From positions 1 to 64,000 of the forward strand of contig NW_026516278.1 of assembly GCF_025602895.1 (NCBI RefSeq): a stretch of DNA of 64,000 nt. Reading direction: 5' to 3'. The notes under the pieces were generated by a model. The model did not search any database, was not told the origin of the DNA, and saw only the letters and a list, made by a program, of their open reading frames with translations. The position numbers and the translations under genes were made by a program. Below, piece after piece: positions 34,785 to 46,438 of this stretch (position 1 is the first letter of the stretch; the number at the start of each line of letters is the position of its first letter). This DNA comes from Polychytrium aggregatum. Taxonomy: Eukaryota > Chytridiomycota > Chytridiomycetes > Polychytriales.

Positions 34785-36365
34785 CTCGGAAGGATGATTC
34801 TTGCGAGCACTCTGGAAGGCCGTTTGGCAGAGTGAGTTGGTGGTATTTGGTTCGGTTTGGTGATGAGACCAGGACGGCAACAGGGGAAAAGAGAGAACAT
34901 GATACTGCGATGTGAGCAAGGTCGACTCATGATGAATCCGATCCAGCGACCCCCATCTCCGAGACCAGAAGCACGATGTGCATTGTCCTAACAAGCACGG
35001 AACGGCGATGGCATGTGAAGCCGGTCATTGGATCGAAGGGGGCTGGCTGGTTTCAAGGGGCCAGAGCACAGCCACAGGCCAGAGTCAAGCGGGCATGTCG
35101 ACAATCGTTACCTGGACGGTGTGCGCGGGCTGCCAATGTCGTTACCAGCGACGTTGCGGAGAAGGCCACGTCGATCCGGAGCGGTATCGAGCGATGAGTC
35201 AGGGATGCAGCGGCATGGACCAGTGAACCGCAACCAACCAAGGCCAGGATTGAAGGACAAGGACATGACACACAGGATCGATAGAATTGATGAGACGGAA
35301 GCACCACAGATTTCCAAACGAGCCGGTCCGAGGAGTCGAGGAGCAGCAGCAGCAAGCACGGCGAAACCAGCGTCGCAGCAAGCCATGGAGTGCAGCCCAG
35401 ACATGGAGCGAGGGATGCATCCGGCAGATTGACTCACCGACTCGGGCAGGCCAACAGGTCAGCAATTACGAACGATCGGGCAAGGACGGAGCAGCAGGGG
35501 CAGGCTTGAAATACGGACTGGGCAGGCGGGAGGCAAGCGCAGGAGGAGGCGCTCGACGGATGCAGGAAGGCTCGTTGCGGCCGGGTGGGTGTTGCGTACG
35601 GGTGGATTGATGAGGCGAGGATGAGTTGGGAAGGATGCGAGCGATCGACCAAGATGAGATGGAGCAGGACAGTGCGAGAGGCAAGAAGCGAGAGCGGGCC
35701 GGCAACGAGAATGCCGGCGAGCGAGAGGGGCAAGGAGCAGCGACTGTGGTGCAGCAAGCTGGGCGAGAAGCAGGCGAGAGGCGGACGAGAGGCGGACGAG
35801 AGTGCTGAGCGTGTGCTCAGCAGGCAATGAGGGGGTTTTGCGGCGGGCTGGCGAGAGCCGTCTCGGCAGCGATTGGTTGCAGGCGGTGCGACACTGAGCG
35901 AGCTTGAAGCGGGCTTGAAGCGGGCGCGCCCTTCCTGGTGGTCGGGAAGGTCGTACGGCATCATGAGCCGCTTATAGCGCCTTGTCCGGAGCCAGTGCAG
36001 CGCCCGCGCTGAGGGAGAGTGCGTGGTTTCTGTCGAGCAAGAGAGCAGGTTGTGGGCGCTGGTTCTGCTGGCGGCACTGCTGGGCGTGTGCCGTGGGATA
36101 GCCGGGTGCAGGTGAGTTTGCCGGGTGCACTGCTTGTTCTGCAGGAGCAAGAGACAAGCGCGATCAGTGCCGCCAGCACACAGAACACAGCGCTTGCGAT
36201 TTGCGCTGAGGCAGCACAGTCGAGGCGCCGCGCCACAGCAAGCCACCGAGCAAGAATCACGGTGGCGGCGGAGCAGACACAGCAGACAGTGCGCGGCACA
36301 GAACAGAGACACAGGACACTGTGTGACAGACGACTCGCCACAGGGCGGGGTCGACGGACAGCGCA

Positions 36366-36436
36366 GCCCACACAACCCACACAACCCACACAACCCACAC
36401 AACCCACACAACCCACACAACCCACACAACCCACAC
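36366..36436. repeat. 9-bp minisatellite CACAACCCA
   Basis: About eight perfect copies. The unit length of nine keeps any frame open, so it inflates open frames on both strands. Confidence 0.95.
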
Positions 36437-37303
36437 AGCAGAAACAGCACCGTGCCACGCAATGGCGCGTGACTGCCTCGCCCACCCACACGAGCCGCCG
36501 CTCCACCACCCAAGGGGCCGCGGCAGTCCCATGGCCCCGTCGCTGGCACCGTCCCCCTCGCGTGGCCCACCTCTGTGGGTGGGGGGCGCTTGGGTTGGCT
36601 GGCCAGCCCCGTGGTTGCTGCCTCTGCCAGCTTGTTGACGCTGGCTTCCCACACCCGCCCTGGCACGCACCAAGGCGCTCCCGCCATACATCCAGCCTGC
36701 TTCGGCGGGGTCCTCCGAGTCCGGTCCGACCGACCATGCAATCGCCTCTGGTCCCCTCAAAAAAGAAAGGTGCGATGCTGGTGTTGATGCCACGGCCGCC
36801 GATGCGATTGCTGCCAACATCGCTGTCGTCGATCGCAACCGCAACGGCAGCACGAGGCATCCTCCACGCCACCTCCAGCACCACTCGCGCAAGCCCGGCG
36901 GCAACCCCATCTATCCACCCATATGACTTCCCATTCCTCGCCCGCTCAAACCTCAGCCTGTTTTATCGTCTTCCTCCTTGCGCTCAGGTGGTCTCTCTCG
37001 CGGTCCCTCTCGACGACGGTTGTTGGCCTGCCAGTCCGTGCAGCGGATTGAGTGGCTGCATTTCAAAACGAAGACAAGCAAACAAAAAGCGGCGCACCCG
37101 CGGGTTTGGTTGGGGGTCGGTGGAAGCGGTAATTCACTTGGCCTGCTTCACGAGCTGGCGTGCAGTCCGGCACCGAGGGCTCCCAAGTCGTTCTCGTCCG
37201 GGACGTATCTATCGTTCGTTGGGAGAAGCGGCCACAGCCATCAGGACACCTTTCGCCAAGCCTCCAAGCAGAATCGATTCATGCAGTCGTGCGGCTCACA
37301 GAC

Positions 37304-37405
37304 CGCAACCCAGCAACCCAGCAACCCAGCAACCCAGCAACCCAGCAACCCAGCAACCCAGCAACCCAGCAACCCAGCAACCCAGCAACCCAGCAACCCA
37401 GCAAC
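37304..37405. repeat. 8-bp minisatellite AGCAACCC
   Basis: About twelve copies, nearly perfect. All three frames read the same 8-residue cycle. Confidence 0.95.
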
Positions 37406-37930
37406 CTGGCAAACATCATCACAATACTTACTCCTCCGAGTCCTCTGTGGCGATATACAATCCGTGCCGTGCCGTGTCCAAACCGGCGACAATCAGCGAA
37501 TGTCGGAGGAGTGGCACGGAGTGGGGTTCAAGGCATTCGCATCGGTCAGTCGACAGTCCACTCAGCTCACAGTCGAAGGTAGCCATCCAGTGGACAGTGT
37601 CAAGCAGCAGCCAAGTGCAGCCCTCTTTCCTTGCAGCCCTGGCACTGCTCTCTCGTTTTGGCTCCAGATCAAGGATTCCCGGCCTTAACCCATAGCCGTC
37701 GCTTCTCAGCAGCCCGCGGCGACGAGCTTCTTTGCCACAGAACCGCCGTTCATCACACCAAACATTCAATCCCCATCCTCTGGCGATGTGACATACCCTT
37801 TGCACGATACACCGTTATCTGTCGATCAGACAAGAGCACAAAGCATCAGGATCTCGTGCTCACAGCGCAGCGACACTTCAACCCCATTTCACCATCCATC
37901 CTGGGGCTTCGTTGCGGCCCTGAAACAAAA

Positions 37931-40322
37931 CTAATCCTGCATCAGCGGCAAGCCTCGTTGCTGTAGACATACCTCTTGCTGTTTGAAGTAGCGGCGATTC
38001 TCCTCATCGATGAGCACGAGGTTCAGGTAGTATCGGGTCGAGAACTTCTTGTTGACGTCGCGGTATGTTGGCGTCAACTCGAAACCGCTCAAAAACAGCC
38101 GGATGGGAATCGTCTCGCCTACAGATGACATCACAAGCACGATATTGAATGAGAATCCGCAGTAACCCAAAAGCGGACCAGGTAATCCAAGGAGCATGTC
38201 GGTACCCGTGTGTTGCGGGACAGGTGCGCCGAGCGTGGCCATCCATCGCCGTACCTCGAACAGGAGCGCCGTCCATGATTTCAAACTTGGTAATGACTTC
38301 GTTCTCATTGTACTGATTTGCTCCTGCATGTCGGAGACAAGAGAAAGGGAGCAAATGGTGTGGTCAGAATACAGGCAATTCTGCGACCAAGCCTTGCCAC
38401 CGGTCAGGCGGAAAGACTCGAGCCTGGGCATAATATTGCAATTGCAAGGAGCGTACTGAGCCAAAAACTTACCAGAACCGGTGCTTTCGCGCCGGATGAT
38501 CGAGAGCTCCATCATCTTGATTTTGATGCGCACCAATAGGAAGTAGATCTTACCGACAATGACATCACGCAGATGATATCTGGACAGATGGGTCGGAGAC
38601 AGTGAGGAAGGCATCCAGGGAAGCAGAGCAAGAGCTTGTGCAGACTATTCCTGCCCTTGACCGGCACAATGTCTCGCAATATGAGCCGGACCGGGCACAA
38701 TGCACAATGCACAATGCACAATGCACAATGCACAATGCACAATGCACCGAGAGTGGCGTGAAGGAATCTGGAAGTGTACGAGCGCAGCACAGTTTGCGAT
38801 CTCCTTTCAACAGCGCCCTTCCCCGGCGAGCACGTCTCCCCGACGCTTACTTGGATTTGTTGTACTCAAACTCGATATGCAGGCAATCCTCGATGCCGAC
38901 CTCCATCTTGATCGAGTTGTTGACATCAGGCGGCATGCGATACGAGTACACCCAGATGTCCTTCTCCTTGACAATGTCCGAAAGACGTCGGCCGACGGTA
39001 ACCCGGACAAAGTATCTTAACTTGACGTTGACGCCAAAGTAGCTCTCGTACTGCTTCTCGACATTCTTGAACTCAAAGTCAAAGACAGCGGGCTGGCGCA
39101 GCTCGCCAGGGGAGGCCAGTTCCTGGGATAGCGAGGTGAACTCGGAGTGGTTGCCGCGGTCGTAAAACAGTTCTGTGTCATGAGGGCGCACGAGAGAGCA
39201 AGCATATGGATTGGGGCAGCCAAGTGAGTGAGTGGGTGCTGTGTCATTCTCTGGGCATCTGCAAACTCGTCCGGGCACGCACCGATATGGCCGATCAGTT
39301 CAATCTTGATGCCCTGGTGCTCCAGCTTCTTGCCGTCTTTCAAACGGACCTGGACCTGTTCTCGGTGCGAGCCACATAGACAGGCGTTCTTTTAGCTTCT
39401 TAACTAACTCACGGCTGTCTCTCGTTGTGCCCCCACCCCATATTCTCGGCGATCCGCCCCCCTCCCTCCAGGAAGCTGACTGCCAATGCCCAGTCGATAG
39501 GCATGCCAACACATCCGGCGTGCTCGTCAGCAAGCAGGAGGAACGAGAGGATGTTTCGGCAGCTATCGTACCTTGCCCGAAATCGATTCGCCGTCAAAGT
39601 AGAGTGGGAATCTCGATTTTCGATCCTTCTCGACCTTGACCTCGATCTGCTTGCGCTGATCTTCGTCTGTCAGGATAATGTCAACATCGGCCGTTGAGCC
39701 AAGACCAAAGAGTGACTAGGTCGGGAAGGTGAGCGAGCGCAAGGGACATTGCAGGCGAAGCGAGCGGGCGGGCGGGCGAGTCGAGGGAGATTCGATATCG
39801 GCGAATGGAGTTGCACAGGCCATCGGAGAGACAAGTCGACAGAACAATGGGCCGGCCATATTCCATGATGACATCGCGTCCGAGTAGGAACACAGGTCAG
39901 CCGATGGGATCAATGACAACAAAGCATTTGCAGTCGAGGTGATGCCGGCCGAGATGACAGATGCAGAATGGTCAGCAAATCTTTTGGTCCGATGAACCTG
40001 GAGCCAGGGCGATCCCACAAAGCCGATGAAAGCGACGCAAGGACCCCTATGATCAACGATATCCAGACTGCCCAATCCAATCGACAACCGAGATCGCACC
40101 GGAACAGACATGGCTATCGAGAGCCTGAGCTCGGGCGTGCGAAGCAGCCCTCAGCCAGCCCAGAAACCCGGGGACAGCGTTGCGTGGCTCTGTTGGATCG
40201 CCATCGGACCGAGTCCATTTGCTGATTCCAGGCTTGGCTCAGCGAATGGCACTCCAGAGGTGGAGTGGTCTGCTCCTGGCTGCGTGCGAGAAAGTATCAA
40301 TAGTATGGAGACCTACCGCCAT
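37931..40322 (-). CDS. VPS26: Retromer arrestin-fold subunit Vps26
   Basis: Seven exons: 40322-40317, 39715-39572, 39355-39283, 39172-38851, 38579-38473, 38323-38255, 38118-37931. Landmarks: SLFGLGSTADVDIILTDEDQ, RFPLYFDGESISGK, KKLEHQGIKIELIGHI, ELFYDRGNHSEFTSLSQELA, EKQYESYFGVNVKLRYFVRV, KDIWVYSYRMPPDVNNSIKM, YHLRDVIVGKIYFLLVRIKI, MMELSIIRRESTGS, NEVITKFEIMDGAPV and YRDVNKKFSTRYYLNLVLID. It binds Vps35 and sorting nexins for endosome-to-Golgi recycling. The first exon is inferred to be only ATGGCG, followed by a 600-nt intron, since exon 2 opens at TCACTC with no Met. The last residues are uncertain: a GTATGT donor at 37972 permits another terminal exon near 37910-37878. Confidence 0.9.
38694..38747. 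repeat. 7-bp minisatellite in a VPS26 intron
   Basis: About seven copies of GCACAAT within the intron 38850-38580. Confidence 0.9.
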
Positions 40323-40981
40323 GGCTGATGCAGAGATTCAATTGTGGACTGAGGTGCTGGCTGTTGCGGGAGACTGCGGGTCTGATACGAAGACCCAGAA
40401 AGGTTGGTCCAGGAGAGAAGTGCGGGGACGTGTGACTCCAGGTGCGTGGGCAACGACCGGGACGCTGCTGCTGCTCTTTGCCTTATGTCGTTTGCGGAGA
40501 AAGGGGTCTCGGCCTCGCTCGTGTGCCTTGGTGCTGCGAGCCAGACAGGGGGAGGGCGAGACGGCGATGCGATGCGGATGGGTGGGCGGATGGAAAGCCG
40601 GATGGCCAAACGCTCGTCCTGGGCGGCGGCGCCAGGGTGGCCGAGCGAGGGGCGAGACGCTCTCGGCGGGCCTCGGCGGGCCTCGGCGAGAGAACGCCAA
40701 GCCCGCGCTGCGATTGGCCGGCGGCTTCTGTGGAATCAGCCCGTCACGTGGGGATCTCATGGATGTGGTTGATGAGCGAGCCAGCCCAAGGCAAAGCAGA
40801 CGAGCGCGATTTCCATGGGGCGGCCAGATAGTGCTCCTTGGGAACAGGAATCAGGGCAAAGGCGAAGCGAAAGAGGGCCACGGCGCACACGAATCGATAC
40901 ACAGCCGCCGCCCGGATCACATCGTGGACATCCTCGATGGGCTTTATTGATGCCATGATGCGAGCCTTCGGCAGCGACTCG
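40323..40981. other. VPS26 upstream region
   Basis: 659 bp between the VPS26 start and the hydrolase stop. An open plus-strand frame across it is GC-driven, with no motif. No gene supported. Confidence 0.45.
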
Positions 40982-42482
40982 TCATTTCTGGCTGCTGTGG
41001 AGTATTTGATGCACCGTCCGGGCTGTCTTTATGATGAGATCAAGGTACTTTTCGCGGTTCTCGAGCGGATGGAACATGTTCATGTGCGCCGAGATCTCGT
41101 CCTGGACGAGTGATTCAACTTTTTCAAACAGGTGCTGGATTTGCGGGTCGGGTGGATTGCAAAAGTGCTTCGATATCGGCGACTCCGTTGGACTGGGGGG
41201 ATCGATGGAGATCTGGAGTCCGTTGGTCCGCGACGAAGCCAGCGGGTTGGCGAGTAAGTGATTGTGTGTGGAAGCGAAAGAGGACATGAATGGGTGAGTA
41301 TGGAAGTAAATGACCAGGCTGCCGAGCCCACTCGCCAAGTCATGTCCCCTGTCCCTCCGAGACCACATACATCGAGATAGTATCCCTTGAAGAAGCACCG
41401 CCGACCCTCGACCTCCTGCTGGATGTGGGCAACTCGTCGGTGCATCTGCTCCTTTGAGTCGGTGAGTGGATACAAAAACTCGGCATGCCGATATGCTTCA
41501 TCCGCAGCAGACACCAGCCACCGGGCTGCCAGCCGCTGGACACTTGGAGAAGGATACAGGGTTGAGGCAAGCCCGAACGACGCATAGGCAGCCGCAGCTG
41601 CAGCTCCACCGGCAAAGACATACGGTCCGAATCGCCTCGCATGATTGCCCAGCGGCGCTAGCACACTGCTAACCATAGAGGTGGCTGCCCAAAGCGGGTT
41701 CGTTGCTGTGTCGGCTGGCGTGGCCCTGATACCCGCCGGCTCGCCATCTTGGGCTGCAGCGGTGGCCTCATTTCCGCCATTGTCTGGCTTGGGGCCGGCC
41801 GGAGCCTTGGAGACCTCCGTTGGCGACTGAAAGGGCAGCATCGACGACACATAGTTCATGGCATTTCGCGAGCCCGATTCCGTGAAGACGTTTGGGGTCA
41901 GTCCGTAGAAGGGAGAGTCAAAGGTGACAATTCCGATGATGTTGATGAGCTTGCGTATATCCCCTGCGCTGACAGTCGCTGCCTGGCTAGGCGTCTCGTT
42001 GGAGATCCCGGAAGCCGCAAAGGAGGGTGCGTCAGACCCATCCGCAGAGTCGACGCCGTAGAGAGACCGATAAGCGTCTACGGCGGCCAAGCCTTCCGGC
42101 CAGACGGAACAGGGGTCTTTAGTATAACGCACAGCGCAAGCCATACAAAGGGTTGCCAAGACAATCGGATTCAGAGGTCAAGCGGCAGCACCCATCGCCC
42201 CTTACCGCCCATCGAATGAGCCATCAAAATGACGCCCGAGTAGGATGTGGTGCCAGCGTTGCGGAGCAGATAGTCGACAAGCTGGCTGACGGCTTTGGGG
42301 TTGCTGCCCTTGGTGTCGTATTTTGGATAGACTTTGACGTCAAAAATCTCGTCATGGTCAACGGAGGTGGAGTGGGACAGGTACGAGACCAGATCATGTG
42401 GGAAGGTATTGAAAGACTTTTCGTCGCCGAGGAACCCGTGGATATAGACAAAAACGATCTTTTTGACTGGCGAGGCAGCCAT
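40982..42482 (-). CDS. Intracellular alpha/beta-hydrolase, probable lipase type, 409 aa
   Basis: Three exons in phase: 42482-42206, 42092-41371 and 41212-40982. It starts MAASPVKKIVFVYIHGFLGD with the oxyanion HGFLGDEKSFNTFP. The nucleophile elbow is GVILMAHSMGG|LAAVDAYRS, joined across intron 1 (GxSxG). INIIGIVTFDSPFYGL follows, like the DSPF segment of DUF676/PGAP1-like lipases. A hydrophobic Ala-rich helix (YVFAGGAAAAAAYASFGLAS) near residue 215 may be a membrane anchor. The end has DEISAHMNMFHPLENREKYL, with a possible catalytic His. There is no signal peptide. Substrate unknown; a phospholipid or acyl ester is a guess. Confidence 0.75.
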
Positions 42483-42617
42483 GGCGGATGGAGACTGAGG
42501 TGGATGGCGGATGAGGTGGATGGAGACTGAGACAGGGACTGGGCGGAGACTGAGACAGGGACTGGGGTGGATCAACCATTTTGAAACGAGTCACATGTAA
42601 GTCGCTGTTCACTGGAT

Positions 42618-42800
42618 GCTGAATACACACCCACTGCGATGCAGAGACCCGAGGTAGTTGAAGGGACCAGAGAGGCGACCCACAGCCTTCACTCGAGGGC
42701 TGCCGAAGTGATCTGTTGTATTGCGTATAGCGTTGTTAGACGCATACTTGGCCCGCATATGGGATCCCATTTGCTCATATATAGAGTGCACACCTTGGAA
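42618..42800 (-). mobile_element. Short inverted-repeat element, copy 4 (truncated)
   Basis: Matches copy 1 in the same orientation from CTGAATACAC through CTTCACTCGAGGGCTGCCG and GTTAGACGCATACTTGGC. The left terminal repeat and some internal sequence are missing or diverged. GGGATCCCATTTG near 42766 looks like a degenerate right end. Confidence 0.6.
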
Positions 42801-43024
42801 CACATCATTTTGCTCGTCCAGAAACACTCCATCGTCGGCTCACATCGTACTCGGCCAGCAATGTCGAGACGGTTGCTGCCAAAGTCTCCATCCCCAGCAA
42901 GTGGACTTCACCGGAGTGCGAGCTTCGACTGGTGACATCCAAACCAGGCAACGCGCAAGTCGTCTATGTCACATATTCCTGGTCTCCAGGTTCAATTTGA
43001 GCGAGCTTCGTCATGGTCGACAAT

Positions 43025-45669
43025 TCATGGGACAGCCATGGCCGCAAGCTCGGCCTCGATTCCGCCCAGAGTCTCCGCCACCTCCCGATGCAGCGCATGT
43101 GCTGTGCCCATCGATCGCTCGGTTGCCTGTGCAGCATCCCGCATCTTTTGAACAGCCCAAGTCAGTTGTGCGCGGCATTCGGGCCTGTGTGCGGCATCCT
43201 GGGGAGTGGCTGCCGAAGCCAGCTTGGCGAGAACGAACGTCTGGATGGCGATAGTCGGATGCCGAGGGTCCAGGATTTGCTTGTAGTTGTCGAGCAGCTC
43301 GCTGCATGTTGGCAGTGCATCCTCCCAGACCCCGCTCGAGATTTGGACATCGAGCAACTGCTTGAGCGCCCGAACCAATAGTGTGTTGCCCGCCTTGAGG
43401 ACAGACCTGGCTTGTTCGACCTGTCGTCGCAACTCGCCCGAATGCTGGCTTTTGGCGGCTATGAATGCGGCGGCACGAATGAGCTCGGCATGCCGAACCG
43501 CCGTCCTTGCGACCACAGCACTGAGGCAAGCCCACCCGGCGTGGGAGTCAAGCTCAAACCGGGTATCGAGGCGATCCTGCAACAGCCGGACTTACTTTTG
43601 ATGTGAGACGCTGCCAGATCTTTTCTCCGTCTCTCAAATGCCTCCAGCTTGCTGATTTCAAGTGGGCCGCACTCAGAACACGCTGCTGTTTGGAGCTCCT
43701 CAAACGGGTCTGGATTGCAAAGGCATGCGCGAATGGATGGAATGGAATGGATCAGAGGGACGGGATATTTGACGACCGAGCTGATGGTAGGTCAGGCAGG
43801 ATCAAGTTGGCTCGCAACGACCTTGCATCTCGGGCATGTAGCGGCCCAGAGCACCCGGTTACCTGTCACGCATACAAATCCAGTACAGGCGGAATCGAGG
43901 CAGCTCCAGCGGTGTCTGGGGTCATCGGCCTGCATTCAGCGACAGAGGGTAGAATGTGAGAAACGATTTCTGCTGCTACCTGCGATTTACGGCGCCAAGA
44001 CCTGCTGAGCCTGCTGAGCCTGCTGAGCCTGCTCCCAGGCCAGCGACTCACCTCGTTCTCGCAGAGTGTGCATTTGCAGTCGAAAAAGTAGCGACTCCCG
44101 AGTTCCTTCTTCCGGAGTCCCGCCGGATCGGTGACATCGATGTAGCTTAAAAACAGCTGCTGGCCTTGATGGATGGGTCGCAGTACTCGGAGGGAAGCCT
44201 TGCAGCCCGAGAAGACCAGGAAGCAGTTGGGATCGCAGGAATGGTTCAAGAGCGACAGCTCTGGATAGAGTCCGACACCTGACGCATCGGCAGTGCGATC
44301 AGCATTGAGTGGTCATGATCATTGCCAGATCATGTCCTTTCCAGACTCTCGCCATCCTCTCGATTGAGGTTGATTCGACTTCCACTTCCAGAGAGTGCAA
44401 AAGTACGTTTCTGTGCCAGCAACGGTCACTCACCAATACCGGACAGTTCGCGATCGCAGATGGTCATGCTGTTGCATCCCATCTAGCATAATGTTAAGCC
44501 ACATGCGCAACTCCAACGACACATTGCCCGCATCCAATCGAAGATGCAATATGCTCTTGTCCATAGTTGTCAACATACCCTGCAAAAGTGGTCGAGCATC
44601 GTGCTGGCCTCGAGCTGCTCGTGCTTCCGGATCAATTTGACAAGCACCGACATCTGTGTGAATGCCTCGAGATGTGATGTCGAGTAGTCGCCTCGATCTG
44701 CCCCGTGGATGATTTCGCATGTTTTAGAGGCGACGTCGAGGCTTTTGATGCTGCGCTGAGTCAATGTCAAGCCAGGGGTTGCGTGCAGCTGGACAAAAGT
44801 ACATACGGGTGACGAGCGACTGCATCAAGATGCTCTGCACAGCAAAAAGGGAGTCAATCGTATGTGATATCGGATCGAGTCTCGGCGACATTTGTCATGA
44901 ATCAGGCAGCCGCTGAGGATACTTACGGAGGGAGACGGTGTTTGTTGGAGTGTGAGCAGCCGCCCGACCTGTCTCACAGCGGTTGTGGGTTTGCGAGGCG
45001 CTACGTTCTGGAACCCCTTGCATTCAGTCTTGTGAAAGGGCCAATCACTCTTCAAGCAAATCTGGAGGGATTGCAGTCGGTATCAGCTGCAAGTAGTTGT
45101 CTTTGGTCGTCTTCGATGCACAGCGGCGCTGGAAGTGGCCGCAGCTTACCTCGGAGCAGTAGTGGACAATGGTGCAGCGAGAGCAGCGGAATCGGCCGTT
45201 TGGTTGGAAGCAGCCACTGCAGAAGCGAGACAGGTGGGCATCGTCGACAACACAGGCAGCAGGGACGCACTCGTAGACTGTTGCGCCTGGATAATGTCGC
45301 TGACCGTTAGTTATGAATTCCGATGCCATCGTCAAGGTCCCGACACTGCCGCGCCGCTCTCGGCCATGAGGCTGTCTCGACATCATACGCTTGCCCGTGC
45401 GATCCGGATAAGGACACTCTTGGCGCTCTCTTCGAAACACTGCTCGTCTCACCAGCTGGTATGTCCTCCATCGCGTAGATGCTTCGACCAAACTGGGGCG
45501 AGCTGCGACAGGCAATGCGATATTTGGCTCGTGAGAGCGCAGATTCTAGATGCTTCGAGAAATCCGGTAGGGTGGCATCCGATGTTTCTGCTGTGTCCCG
45601 TTCGGTAACGACTCGTTCAGCTCGGCCTGAGCAGCAGATGCGCCGATATACAATGAGCGACCGCACCAT
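43025..45669 (-). CDS. SMYD-type SET and MYND domain lysine methyltransferase
   Basis: Resolved exons: 45669-45453, 45286-45150, 45061-44927, 44834-44803, 44750-44579, 44482-44434, 44278-44052 and a last one from about 43582 to 43025. SET begins KYRIACRSSPQFGRSIYAME. An inserted MYND finger reads CSGCFQPNGRFRCSRCTIVH, then YCSE|ICLKSDWPFHKTEC. SET resumes with FCR|MGCNSMTICDRELSGIG|, GVGLYPELSLLNHSCDPNC and FDCKCTLCENE. A TPR-like C-terminal lobe follows: ALPTCSELLDNYKQILDPRH. SMYD enzymes methylate lysines of histones and other proteins with SAM. The post-SET exon(s) between 44051 and 43583 could not be joined in phase; one piece encodes FEELQTAACSECGPLEISKL (about 43725-43610). Confidence 0.85.
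44006..44036. repeat. 9-bp repeat CTGCTGAGC in a SMYD intron
   Basis: Three to four copies directly after the exon ending at 44052, within the following intron. Confidence 0.8.
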
Positions 45670-46438
45670 AGAATGAAGTCGTCGCTTGGCTGCCCGGCGC
45701 AGGTGTCTGGATCAGAGCATGGCCAGATCAGAGCATGGCCAGATCAGAGCATGGCCAGATCAGAGCATGGCCAGATCCATATGCGCCTGACCTGAATCGG
45801 CATCGTCAGACTCAAGAAGATGCTGCAACAGAACGGCGCGGCTGTCGGGCCGGATTGCGGATTGCTCGTCCTCAACAGGGTCCGGTCGGAAAGTGGCCTC
45901 TTCCTCTTCGTCGGCTTGGTTGCTGGATGGCCGCGGACGATACCTTCTGCCAGACTGGCCGGGCTTTCTGATCATGGCTCGATGGTTGCGTTTCGACAGA
46001 TCCGATATGTTGGTGTGGGCTCGAAGATGTCCTGGGTGTTGCAGGCCAGGGTCTTGGAACGGCGGGTGCAGGGAAGGCAGGGTGCGGGCCGAACAACAGA
46101 TCGCGATCGACAACGGCTGTCAAGACACCATGTTCAGGCGCCGGTCGGTCCCATCGTTTCCCAGAATGCCCACATCCAACCCAGCGCCCGCCAGTCATTC
46201 GTCCAGCCCGATCAATGTCGTTCAATCCACGTGGTGAAGTGTCTGCTTCAATACGAGTCCGCCGCAATTTCACATATTAATTTCATATTCGTTTTGCAGC
46301 CCTTCTTCCGCCTGCTGCCTGCCAGGAGCGCCTGGATTCGTCCCTGGGTTCCTCCTTGGCCAGCAGATCCGTCCTCCGCCGAGACTCCCAAGCTGCCAAG
46401 ATCGCCTTGCAGCCCGCGGCCATCGATACTGCATCAAA
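45670..46438. other. SMYD / NUP2 divergent spacer with 16-bp repeat
   Basis: 769 bp. Four copies of GATCAGAGCATGGCCA lie at 45712-45776. A minus-strand frame (45760-46113, with RRYRPRPSSNQADEEEEATF) could be an exon of a small unknown gene, but no splice or homology supports it. Confidence 0.45.

Larger units (their letters stand above)
34785..37930. other. 3-kb repeat-rich region without a supported gene
   Basis: Between the Pro/Ser-rich gene's start and the VPS26 3' end. It contains the promoter of the former, two minisatellites (36366-36436, 37304-37405) and GC-rich sequence. Long open frames on both strands (one spans 36019-37695) arise from the stop-free repeats and have no motif. Small exons of an unknown gene cannot be excluded. 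Confidence 0.5.

Noticed and set aside
35434-36741. Open minus-strand frame of 435 codons with a CGLCGLCGL run
   Set aside because: The run is the reverse of the 9-bp minisatellite; no family signal elsewhere in the frame.
36366-37405. Telomere-like CCCAACA-type repeats
   Set aside because: Units are CACAACCCA and AGCAACCC, not the TTAGGG-type repeat, and they are internal and short; read as minisatellites.
36019-37695. Open plus-strand frame of 558 codons
   Set aside because: It is kept open by two stop-free minisatellites and GC-rich DNA; low complexity, no domain, and overlapping frames on the other strand are equally open.
40180-40950. Plus-strand frame of 256 codons
   Set aside because: GC-driven open frame in the VPS26 upstream region; no homology pattern or splice context.
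43590-43612. A GTAAGT...TTGCAG stretch of only 19 nt in the SMYD gene
   Set aside because: Too short for a spliceosomal intron, and removing it does not restore the frame; more likely a sequence error or a misjudged exon.
45760-46113. Minus-strand frame with acidic DEEEEATF text
   Set aside because: Could be an exon, but no start, splice partner or family was found, and it overlaps a tandem repeat at its end.
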